The translations under genes and the position numbers were made by a program. Positions 34,152 through 45,419 of a DNA stretch of 64,000 bases are shown one piece after another. How positions within the stretch are numbered: position 1 is the stretch's first letter; each line of letters starts with the position of its first letter. A model generated the notes under the pieces. That model was not told where the DNA came from. It made no database searches and saw only the letters and a program-made list of their open reading frames with translations. This stretch comes from Tricholoma matsutake (lineage: Eukaryota; Basidiomycota; Agaricomycetes; Agaricales; Tricholomataceae), in contig AP026546.1 of assembly GCA_026075535.2 (NCBI GenBank), forward strand, positions 9,486,001-9,550,000, given 5' to 3'.

Positions 34152-37100
34152 TTGCTTGTCAGCATTGATAGGTGCTGTGCAAGATAGTAAACACAAGAAG
34201 CCCATCACGGCCCATCTCCGGATGATATGAACACTGTCACGTAGGGTTTCAGCCACATTAAGGCGGTGATTAAAGTGATCTTGGCAATTAGCTTGCCAAT
34301 GGGTCTTCAGCCTACAGCCCATGACTGGCCCCATGTCACAATGGACATCAGAAGACCTCAAACAAAAAGCCATCTTAATGGTCTGACCGCATGACTGATG
34401 GGCACATGGGTACAGTGAGAGGATTGTTGGATACTGACTAACACTACACAAATAACTGGGTTTGATGCAATCTCCACGTACTTGGAGTGGAGAAAGATGC
34501 CATAGAAATAGTGAGGTGGCCTGAAACTGCCAAAGATGGTCAAGGTTGGGGTCAAGGATAACAAGCACCACTTGGAGCATGTAGATATCTTGGACATAAC
34601 ATGGCTTGTGGAGAACATAGTCTCAATGATGGAGGACTTGCCCCTGAAAGGCAAAGCCTGGGGACTCAGTGCCCTGTACGAATTTGAGTGATGATAGCAA
34701 GTACTTTAGGTTGAACGTTGGCGTCAGTACTATGCCAGAAGAATGAAGGAAGGAAAAACATACCATGTAGCAGGAATCAACGACAGTCAAGAATGTGCTC
34801 AAGCAACATGCGAGAGCAGCTCTAACTTAGAGGGGAGGCTTCAAGGTTACAGGGAGATTTGTGCCAGTATTTGGGCACACAGAAAATTGGGGATCATGAT
34901 GAATCGATAATTGCCCTATTCCTAAGTCATTACAGACTCAGATCCCTTCATGAATTTGAGATCTGATAGTGAGTACTTCAGCCCGATCTCTGCTAGTGAT
35001 TCTTTTGTAAGACAGGACATGCTTGAGTTCTGGTGTCCTTTTTGCAAGGAGTAACAGGGTGATGCATTGCATACCAGTATAAAGCACTCAAACAACATGC
35101 GAGAGCAGCTCTAACTTAAAGAATTTTGCCTACCACAGCCAAAAACGAAAAGGTAGCACAGGTAAAAGTGACCTTGCTTGTCAGCATCGATAGGTGCTGT
35201 GCAAGATAGCAAACACAAGAAGCCCATCATGGCCCATCTCCGGATGATATGAATGCTGTCACATAGGGTTTCGGGCACATTAAGGTGGTGATTAGCTCGC
35301 CAATGGGTCTTCAGCCTACAACCCATGACTGGCCCCATGTCACAATGGACATCAGAAGACCTCGAACAAAGCCATCTTAACGGTCTGACCGCATGACTGA
35401 CTGATCAGCACATGGGTACAGTGAGAGGAAGGTTTGTTGGATACTGACTAACACTATACAAATAACTGGGCTTGATGCAATCTCTGCATACTTGGAGTGG
35501 AGAAAGATGCCATAGAAATAGCCACATGGCCCAAAACCATCAAAGATTGTCGAGGTTGGGGTGGAAGCACCACTTGGAGCATGTAGATATCTTGGACATA
35601 ACATGGCTCATGGAGAACATAGTCTTGGTGATGGAGGACTTGCCCCTGAATGGCGAAGCCTGGGGACTCAGTGCCCTGTATGAATTTGAGTGATAATAGT
35701 GAGTACTTTAGGTTGAACATCAGCATCAATACTATGCACCAGAAGAATGAAGGAAGAAAAAACATACCATTTAGCGGGAATCAACGACAGTCAAGAATGC
35801 GCTCAAGCAACATGCGAGAGCAGCTCTAACTTAGAGGGGAGGCTTCAAGGTTACAGGGAGATCTTCCCCAGTATTTGAGTGCACAGAAAATTGGAGATCA
35901 TGATTATTTGATAGTCGCCCTATGGCAAAGCTGTTACCGACTCAGATCCCTTCACAAATTTGAATGATCTGATAATGAGTGCTTTACATCAAACACATCA
36001 GTAACATATACCAGAAGAATGAAAGAATGAAAAACATACCATTTAGCGGAAATCAACAACAGTCAAGATCGCTTCCTTGCTCACATACCAGAGGATAATC
36101 TCTCTCACACGTGTTAGCCCCATCTCAGCTGGTGATTCTGTTGTAAGATGGTGGACATATTTGAGTTTGAGAGTCCTTTCGCAAGGTAGGAAGATGTGAT
36201 GCATCACATACTGGTATAAAGCACTCAGGCAACATACGAGAGCAGCTCTAACTTAAGGTGGACGCTTCAAGGTTACAAGGATATTTTCACCAGTATTCAA
36301 ATGCAGAGAGGAAAGTTGGAGGTCATGGTTAATCGATAATTGCCCTATGGCGAAGCCATTATGGACTCAGATCCCTTCATAGATTAGAGTGATCTGATAG
36401 CAAGTACTTTAGGTTGAATGCATCAGTACAACGTATGAGAAGAATAAAGGAAAGAAAAAACATACCTTGTAGCAGGAAATCAACAAGAGTCATGATCACC
36501 TGCTTGCTTGTCAGTCCCAGCTCCCCTAGTGATTATTTTGTAGAACAGGACAAGATTGAGTTCAAGGGTCCTTCTACAAGGTAGGAAGATGGTGATTATT
36601 AGTATAAAGCGCTCAAGCAACATGTGAGAGCAGCTCTAACTTAGAGTGTAGGCTCCTAATAACATAAAGCACTTGGCAAGCAACATGCAAGAGCAGGGGC
36701 AAGGCCTCAAGGTCATGATGACAGGAGTGCCAGTGAGAGCTGCCAGCTCCAATCATTGCCGTTGATTATGTGGCATCACATGCCACTTGTACTTACTACA
36801 CTGAGGCACTTAAGGCTGGAAACCTTGGAGGACATCAGAGATAGCACGATTGTGGACTGTGCAGCTCTCAGGATCCAAGTCCTCAGGTTCTTAATCGCAT
36901 CATCCTCAAGTGAATGCTATTCACCCAGCAGTCTCTTCGTAACACATTGCTTTCAGGAAATGCCGACGCAAGACTTGTCTGGCTACTACTAAGAATGCCA
37001 TCCTTAACTGGTGTGTCTTTGGCCTTGCTTTTTGACAATTGGTTGCTTTGGAGGTAAAAACAAAGGACTTCAATCTTCATAGGACGAAGTTAATATTGAT

Positions 37101-38640
37101 GTTGTGCATAGGTAGTAGTCCACTGGTGGCCCATGTCCAAACATTCCACCCCAACCCTTCCCGAACGTCGTCAGCCAGTGGCTCATGTGTATGAAGCACT
37201 CAGGCAACAGCTAACTTAGAGTGGAGGCTCCAATGTTACAAGGAGATTTTTGCCAAGATTTAATTGCACAGAAAATTGGAGATCACGATTAATCAATAAT
37301 TGCTTTATGGTGAAGCCGTTACGGACTCAGATCCCTTCACGAATTTTGAGTGATCTGGTAATGAGTACTTTAGGTTGAACATGTGAGTACTATGCACCAG
37401 AAGAATGGAAGAAGGAAACACATACCATTTAGTGGGAATCAACGACAGTAAAGATCACTGGCTCGCAAGCAGTCAAGATCGCCTGCTCACTTGTGAGCCG
37501 GGAGATGATATCTCTCTCACATGTTAGCCCGATCTCGGCCAGTGATTCTTTTGTAAAATGGGACACGCTTGAGCTCGAGTGTCATTTTGCAAGGTAGTAA
37601 GATGGTGATGTCTCGCATACCAGTGTAAAGCATTCAAGCAACATGTGACAGCAGCTCTAACTTGAAGTGGAGGCTTCAAGGTTACAGGGAAATTTTGGCC
37701 TGTATTTGGGTGCACAGAAAATCAGAGATTATGATGAATCGATGATTGCCCTATTCCTAAGGCATTATGGACTCAGATCCCTTCGGGAATTTGAGTGATC
37801 TGATAGCGAGTACTTTAACCCGATCTCCGCTAGTGATTCTTTTGTAAGATGGGACATGCTTGAGGTCAGGTGTCCTTTTTGCAAGGTAGTAAGATGGTGA
37901 CACCTTGCATACCAGTATACAGTGCTCAAGCAACATGCAAGAGCAGCTAGGTATGAAGATGGTGATCACTAGTATAAAGCGCAAGAGCAGCATGTGAGAG
38001 CAGCTCTACCTTGGAGGTTTCAAGGTTACAAGGATATTTTCGCCAGTATTTGAGGGCACAGGAGATCGGAGATCAAGATTAATGGATGATAGCAAAGCTG
38101 TTACTGACTCAGAGCTATGTATGAATCTGAGTGATCATAGCAAGTACTTTAGGTTCAAATGCGTCAGTACTATGCACCAAAATAATGAAATAATGAAAAA
38201 CATATCTTTTAGCAGGAGATCAAAGACAGTCAAGATTGCCTGCTCTAGGCTGGCACTTGCGAGCTCTGGGAGCCTCATAATCTGTCTCATGGCACTTGTT
38301 AGCCTGATCTCCGGTACTAAATGATTCTCTTGTCAGCATCGATAGGTGCTGTACAAGATAGAAAACACAAGAAGCCCATCGCAGCCCATCTCCAGAGGAT
38401 ATGAACACTGTCATGTAGGGTTTTGGCCACATTAAGGCAGTGATTAAGCATTCTTGGTGATCATCTCGCCAATGGGTCTTCAGCCCACAGCCCATGATTT
38501 GCCCCACATCACAATGCATGTCAGAGAACCTTGAAAAGCACTCTTAATGGTCTGACTGCATAACTGACTCATTGGCACATGGGCACAGCGATAAAAAAGT
38601 TTTTTGGGTAGTGAATAATGGTTTATAACTGTGCTTGACC
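34152..38640 (-). repeat. Exon-like tandem repeat, copy group 2
   Basis: Largest block of the unknown repeat, read on the minus strand. The marker GAGAGCAGCTCTAACTT recurs near 34812, 35101, 35817, 36238 and 36628, and in degraded form near 37206, 37647 and 37997. Most units carry an intron-like segment with donor GTATGT and a pyrimidine-rich tract; exon-like parts read VLHEPCYVQDIYMLQVVL, HAVRPLRWLF and PVMGCRLKTHWRANHH. Unit spacing varies from about 280 to 720 bp. Segments 34.2-36.88 kb recur inverted at 49.64-52.0 kb. It lies directly downstream, on the same strand, of the gene remnant at 38680-39516, and may be its 3' exons. Confidence 0.7.
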
Positions 38641-38679
38641 TAATCTCGATCCTGGAGGGATGATCACCTTAGTGTTTGT

Positions 38680-39516
38680 GGAGAGCCAGAATGACAGCAT
38701 ATGACATCATACCTGACTGCAAGACATACCTGGAACTTGGACTCATGGGTCATGGGTGGTGTTCAAGGGTTCAAAGAAGGAAGATGCGCTTGCTGTGGCC
38801 ATGTAGGCGCCCACGTGTCCAATCCTGGGCATCACAAAAGGGGAGGCTTCAGAGGAGCTCTGCCACACTAGGCGGGCTAGTCCATCAGTATGAGGTGGCT
38901 GGAGAGCACCACCATGGCCTTGCACTGCAAGGCGCTGAAGGTGGCACTGAAGGTGGCGCTCTGCTTCCTCAAAATTGTCCTCCGCCTGGTGAAGACCATC
39001 TTTAATCTGGCGAAACTGCTCCTCCCTCAGCGCAGCATTGAGTAGGCATCATGCATAACCTCCATCCACATTGCTGGATCAATGGGGGGCCATAGAGGTG
39101 CATCTGATTCCTCAGGGATTCTTGGCGGAAGAGTCTGCAAAGCACCACATGCTGACTATCAGCATACAAATTGCAGCAGTGCATTGAACAAAACATGCAC
39201 TTGCCAACGGGAGTCCTTCATGATGAGTGCCATGCAGATCCTCGAGGTCTTGTGGCAGGCAGTCACATTTGGCTGCCCCTTGGCTTGGGTGTGGACAGGG
39301 AGGTAAGCGGGCTGTTCATTTGGTGAAATCAGGCTCCTGCATTGTATCGTGATGCAGCCCATGCTCAGATAGAACTGTCTCCAGTTGTTGAAAGGGCACA
39401 GCGCTGCATTTCACTGTATCCTCCGCGACTTTGCAAGCTATGACATGTTTGAAGAATGAGAGGACACCCTTGATATTCCAATTGCTGTGCTTTGTGGTGG
39501 GATCTTGGTCTGCCAT
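38680..39516 (-). pseudogene. Unknown gene remnant, N-terminal part, five TGA stops
   Basis: From ATG 39516 one minus-strand frame runs about 275 codons broken only by TGA at 39316, 39112, 39079, 39049 and 38743. It opens MADQDPTTKHSNWNIKGVLS and continues with FKHVIACKVAEDTVKC, FQQLETVLSEHGLHHDTM and CDCLPQDLEDLHGTHHEGLP. A likely coiled coil (ALREEQFRQIKDGLHQAEDN-FEEAERHLQ) and a Gly/His-rich stretch follow. A possible splice donor lies just after the last TGA, near 38725. The function is not recognised. Orientation and position make it the probable 5' end of the exon-like repeat family. Confidence 0.6.
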
Positions 39517-41372
39517 TATGAATCAACTAGGTCTTATTGTTAGGGAGTTGCCTATGCATTCAGCCTAAGACCTACAACAGAGGATAAATAACAGATGAGG
39601 CTAGCAGAAAATATGACTGCCACAGGTGGAGCTGTAGAGGGATCTGCTGGAGAGCAACTTATAGGGGGGTCGAGCATGTCTGATAGTATAGGCAGTGAGG
39701 TTGAGCCTGAGCCTGAGATTAGCAAGATAGTAGTACTATCTCATTGAGTTGGCCCTCCAAGTTCAGAATCATAACGAAAATATTAATCCCACGCTTTATG
39801 ATACTACCTAAGTTACTACTATGATAGTAAGCTGCAGTTGAAGTTGTCACAAGTCTAATATGCCCAGGGAACAGTACTGTGGACATCCAATACATTGCAG
39901 CATACATGTGTGCAGTTTTTCATTGGGCTTTACGTGCAGTGCATGAGCTACGATGTATACTTATCAAGGTTTGTTGGCGGTGGGAAAGCAATTTTGATCA
40001 TTTCAACATTTATAGGAGTCAGGGTAGTACACCCAAAATTTATGTGACAAGGCTCGAGATCCACCTGTTGCGTGCCGACAAATCCTGGCATATCTTCACA
40101 ACTAAAGCCCACACTGATGTGAGGTGAACTTTGCCTTCACAACAAACCTCAAGCATGCAGTGCATTCGACGAAAATACACTGAAATGCTCCCACCGTTAT
40201 ACCTGACCCACCCCCTTCCCAAGACTCAAGACATCCAATCCAGGTCAAAGGATCACAGGAGCCTGCGAGGCAAATGGCTTCGCAGTTATCCAGACATTCA
40301 TGGTGCTCTATGGCACCGCGAGCAACAAGCAACAAGCACTCGCTGCACTGGGAAAAAAGATCCACTAAACAATTGCTGGAAATGCCTATAGTTCCGGTAG
40401 CGTTTAAGCTGAGGAGCTGCTCAAAATATGTCATGTTGCCATTGAGCCGGGGTTGGAATTGGCAAAACTTGGGAACTGGTGAGCAAGCCAGGGCATCAGT
40501 ATCTGAGTCGCTGTGTGGCAAATGCAGGCGCACACACCGTCAATGTCCTTGATTTGGCTGAAATCCAGAATGACCAACCCCAACCCAAGCGCTGAGTGAA
40601 CTGTCTTGGAAATGAATTTAGTAAAAGGCAGTCAGGTCATGGATTTCCAGTCATGCCTTTGTATTCGACCAACCCCATCCCTGGAGGCCCAGGTTGCTCT
40701 ATGAATATCTTTGCATACTGCCTTTCTAAAGGCCGAGGGTGCATCCAGCACTCCATTAGAGCATTCGGCGAATATGCAAATGTAGGTGATGAGGGCCGTG
40801 TCCTCTGCCCTGCTAGAGCATTGGTCGAAGGATAGCTGATAGAAGGGTGAGTACTTGGAATGACATGATGTCTATGAACATCAAACCTAGGCATGAACTG
40901 CATGGCTGCAATATATGGAATAGGTGTGAGGGAGCAAGGAAGGTGATGTTGCAGGGAATTCAAGGTGAGCCTACAGGCCACAAGCAGTGGATCCAAGCTC
41001 TTTTGAGGGGGAACTCCACGAGGTTACACATGGAGCTAATGCGTAAATTATTTATATGGGCAAGGAGGCAAACATCTGCAGATAATGGGCGCATTGGTCT
41101 TCCATGGCAACCTGTATAGATCGATTCAGTTGAAGTGTCAGTTGGAAGGGCCATCCCTGAAGAAAAGAAGCACATAGGCCGAACAGAGCATGGTGCCAAG
41201 TGACCCTAATAATCAAATCCTACACTGAAGTCACCTGGAATTTGTGTATGAGCAGCAGATGCCTTCAGCTTTCCACATCAGTGCAAGAATCTGCAACATA
41301 GAGTGAAGCCCTGAGCACTCTCAGCCTAGGTTGAAGCGGCGGAGCCCATAGTGAGAGTGAGTGAATGTACTA
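39517..41372. other. Decayed mosaic, unassigned
   Basis: No complete gene is visible. The minus-strand stretch at 40102-40533 is described separately. Another minus-strand stretch (40996-40637) contains IEQPGPPGMGLVEYKGM, which looks like real protein but leads to no known domain. The rest is probably eroded mobile-element sequence. Confidence 0.35.
40102..40533 (-). pseudogene. Fragment with two zinc-finger-like C-C-H-C motifs
   Basis: Minus-strand open stretch of 143 codons. Two similar motifs stand about 60 residues apart: CSECLLLVARGAIEHHEC and CTACLRFVVKAKFTSHQC, each of the form C-x2-C, about ten residues, H, x, C. They could bind zinc. The start is not certain and the flanks contain stops, so this is probably one exon of a decayed gene. 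Duplicated finger-like motifs of this type can belong to transposon or DNA-binding proteins; I cannot say which. Confidence 0.4.
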
Positions 41373-43260
41373 GCACAACTAATCAATAATCTCCATGGCA
41401 AGAGTGCTAGTAGTTATTAAGGTACTAGAGTTCATCTGCAGCCAACATCATCACATGACCAAGTTGTGACAAGTTGTGACAAAGCACCATATTTCTAATT
41501 ATTCATTCAATTCCATGTTTTTCACAAAAGTAAAACATAAGATCTATGTAAAATGTAATTCTCCAGAGGGTCTAGGTTCTTGATTTTTTATTTTCAGTGG
41601 AGGAAGAAAGTAATGAGGCATACTTCAATAATGGTCTGCTTTTGGTAATTCTTGGAAATAGCCGATCTGCGTGTCAAGCACATCACGAGCGAAGGAAAAA
41701 AAATTAAAGATGGGTGGGCCTAACGCTATCGCTTCTTTGGATGATGTACCAATCATCTCAATGCGGCGGTAAGCACCACTTCTTACATTAGTTTGAGTAT
41801 TATGCACTGAATGCACTGTAGATATGCTATGTGATCCCTCTGATTCATGGATGCAGCTACGTAATCGGATGCAACATTGCAACAATTACGTAGTCAATGA
41901 TATTGATTTGTGCATCAGATAATCTTGGCATGAGCACCAGCAGTATGGCTGCACCAGTTGCTTAGTACATAAGTTACAAGCTATGTGTTCACCTCTGTAA
42001 CTGTAGGGGGTCGAGGAGCACAATTGACCCCTGCCAGTGGCTAAAAACGCCTGTCGGGCACTGACAACTGCAGCATGGTGGGTTTAACAATCCTAATGAA
42101 GGGAAGCCCTGCCGATGCAATATTGCAGGGATGCAGATCATTGCAAGGGGGTCGCGAGTAGATTGTGCTAGGGAGATCAATCGCTAAATTATTTGAGTCG
42201 CCATCACCCTAGAATGACTGGGTTGAATGAGATCGAAAGAGAGGATGCTTCTGTTGACAACACAAGGCTCGAAGAGATACCCTACAGCTGCGAGCCTGCA
42301 CTACACAGGTCGGGGCTAGTGGCATGAAGGGTAGAGGAGCTAGTGTAGCTGCAGTTTATGTAGATGGATGGAGTACTGAGTTGGATGCTGAATTCATTGT
42401 GCAACCGGAGCTGTCTGTAAAAATGGTGGAGGCTCGCAAAAAGCTTGTACACCCATACCATCGAACTGATTGTTCACTGATTTGGGATGGGTTGTGTCTT
42501 CCCAGCAAACATGGTGAAGGTACTGTCAGCATTGGGCATCTGGATCGATTACCATAAACAATGATTTTCAGCACTGCCGCATACATCACGGAAATATCCA
42601 ATTCTCCATAGTCAAGGTATGGCAATCATAAAAATGTGCGACCATTAGCAAAGAGATATAGAGCCCATGATAGATAGCTTCTGAGGGTTGACATATTGAC
42701 TGAAGATAGTAATAAGAAGATACAGGACTTGTTCCACCACACTAGACAGTTGAGGTCCTTTGTATGTGGAGTGGAGAAGGATCCCAGAGAGATAGCCACA
42801 TAGCCCAAAATGGTCGAGGATTGTCAATGCTGGGGTCAAGGATAACAAGCACCACATGGAGCATGTAGATATGGTCATAACATGGCTCACGAAGAACATA
42901 GCCTTGGTAATGGAGACTTGCCCCTGAATGGCAAAGCCGTTATGAACTCAGAGCTTTCGCTGGTGATTCTTTGTAGGAGAGTGGACATGTTTGAGTTTGA
43001 GGGTCCATGTGCAATGTAGTGAGATGGTGATGCCTTGTGTACCAGTATAAAGCGCTCAAGCAACATGTGAGAGCAGCTCTATCTTGGAGGTTTCAAAGTT
43101 ACAAGGATATTTTTGCCAGTATTCAAGTGCACAGGACATCGGAGATCATGATTAATCAATGATAGTGAAGCCGTTACCATGTACTATGAATCTGAGTGAT
43201 AATAGCAAGTGCTTTAGGTTCAAACGCGTCAGTACTATGCACCAGAAGAATCAAATAATG
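41373..43260 (-). repeat. Repeat block inverted relative to 52.0-53.2 kb
   Basis: From AACTAATCAATAATCTCCAT near 41373 to the repeat units around 43,260, this block matches 51.95-53.19 kb in reverse orientation. It contains both the exon-like unit (VVEQVLYLLITIFSQYVN and VLHEP-like remnants, minus strand, 42.6-42.9 kb) and a plus-strand frame at 42324-42557 (VAAVYVDGWSTELDAEFIVQ), whose twin is at 52627-52328 on the minus strand. It may be several nested decayed elements. Confidence 0.65.
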
Positions 43261-43941
43261 AGAAACATACCTTTTAGCAGGCGATCTTTGCCAGTTAGGG
43301 TAACACAAAGTCCTCAAGCAACATGCGAGAGCAGGTTGAATTTAAGATCTCACGCTTGGCAGCTACTACTAGTACGAGTTCCGAGTCTGTCTTGTACTAC
43401 TACTAAGTTGCTCAACAGTGAGGTTTCTCATCCAGTCGACCTGCTGTGCACTTTCTGGATGTGTTTGTTCATGGAAAATATTCCAGCCTGGGCTGAAGTT
43501 TGAAATAGCGTATGGGCTGTGGTAAGCTGTTCATTTCAGAGGCAATAAATGGAGAAACCCCAACAAGTATGAGTTCTTTCAATTTCTGGATGTGGCTCAC
43601 CTTACTCTGTGATTCCAAGAGTAATAGAACATTCCCATCAGGAGACAAAGAAGAAGTTCAAGGCCTCCAACTCCACACTTACTGGTCTCACTGCCGGCTG
43701 GGAAGACAAACTCAAGCACCATACATCTAGTACTACCTCGTCATTGGCAGCAGCATCCGATCTTGAAGACTCCATGGTTCAGTATGGCAGAGTGATTGGA
43801 GACTGAGAGACAGATGACATTGAATGTGTGGTGATGGCATTGGATTCAAAAGCATCCAGGGCGAAGGTAGGTGTCGATGGGCACCACTTCAACGTTGAGT
43901 AATCATTACTCTCACAATTTCATCTCTATCGTCCCTAGACA

Positions 43942-45063
43942 ATGATCAAAATTGAGGCAAATTGCCAACCTGCACCCATTCAGACGCAGAAAGCAGCCCA
44001 TGGCAGTGACGCCAAATGGAAGTTTAATCATCTTCCTGCTCAAACTGATGACTTGTTTAAGGACCTACTTGTGCCTCTTGCTTGCAAGATGGCAGACAAT
44101 TTGGGACCATGGGAAGCGCTACCCATGATGGAAGTTCAGAAGTTGGTGGATCGTGTCTATGGACCAGACCAATATGTTGTAGCGGAAGATAATGTATGGG
44201 TGGTATGTCCAGTCATTGTAGTGCTTCTGTGATTGCCACTCATTTATTTTTATGGAGCTCTCTTATCGCCTGAACAACTGGCGCAACAGATTTGCAACTG
44301 TGGCTACTGAGAGTGTCAAGGTCATGATAAACAATAATGCTGACTACTTCCAAACCTCCCAAGATATCAAAGACTTCATCGCACTTTGCCTGGAGGAAGT
44401 CCCTGTCAATCCAGAGCATAAAGAATCTACTGAGAAAGGTGATTCAGAGGTAAAACCCTTGATGACGGCGGTGTACCAGTGGAAGGAATGGAATGACAGC
44501 AAAAAGAAGCAGGTGAGTACAACTATAGTACGTTCACCCTCACACAAGTGTTTCAGGGATTATTTCAAAATCAGCTCATCATGCATACATTCGCCTTCAC
44601 ACATGTCAAGGATTTGGAGGATATCAAAGATTGAAGTGATGAGAAGCCCATTGGTGCCTTAATTCTCTATGCAGGCGGTGAGCTTTTCATGATCGACTGA
44701 GTTTTTCTTGAAGGTTGTAATGCCCATCAGGTTGGCTGTGCACTTGCTCTCTATGGAAAGGATGCGAGAGAAACGTCATCTGCAGCATATTATTTCTCTG
44801 CCGACAACTATGGCGATCGGGTGACATGCAAGAAAGGTTCTCACAGCTGATGGAAAAATGTTGCGGAGCGGTGTGCCACAGCTTTCATGCCGACTATCAA
44901 AGGCTGGACCCAGGAGTGTTGGGATGAAATCATTGCCAAAGCCAAGAGTTTCCTGCCTCAGAAGAAAAAGAAGAATCATGGACAAAGTGGTTCCTGCGCA
45001 AGCTCTGAAGGAATCGATATTGAGGACGACATCATCATGTCCAACAATGATGAGTTGGATTAG
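43942..45063 (+). pseudogene. Unknown multi-exon protein gene with TGA-stop decay
   Basis: A coherent model starts at ATG 43942. Exon 1 is 43942-44202, exon 2 is 44258-44512 (intron GTATGT...GAG is less certain), and exon 3 starts at 44557 after a 44-bp intron ending TTTCAG. The sequence reads PLACKMADNLGPWEALPMME, LSYRLNNWRNRFATVATESV, DYFQTSQDIKDFIALCLEEV, GLFQNQLIMHTFAFTHVKDL and, after a further intron near 44.7 kb, SADNYGDRVTCKKG and AERCATAFMPTIKGWTQECW, ending TAG at 45061. TGA codons interrupt it near 44,632 (D-stop-S-D-E) and 44,850 (S-stop-W-K-N), where arginine would fit. It resembles uncharacterised transposon-associated proteins I recall from mushroom genomes, but I cannot name a family. 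Confidence 0.55.
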
Positions 45064-45419
45064 TAACTGGTTGGTGAGTGATATTCTTCTGCTACTGATC
45101 ATACTAATGGTTGTCTGGTGCTATACAGAACAGGGACTGCTAACATGATGTCTACCCGGAGTTGCATGGTCATCATGTTCATGGGCATCTGACTCGGAGT
45201 ATGGAGGCACCTAGTATGAGTAATTTTAAGTATAATTACTACTGGTAGTAGCTATTAAGACAGTTATATCTTTCCAATGATGTATAGTTTTCCCTTTCAA
45301 CCAATATTAATCCTGAGCATTGAGCAAATCTATCAAATATAACGAGTCTATGGAAGATAAGGGTATCTTTGGAATTGTCGTGAAGTGCAGGATGGATGAT
45401 AATGAATATGTCTAGCTAT

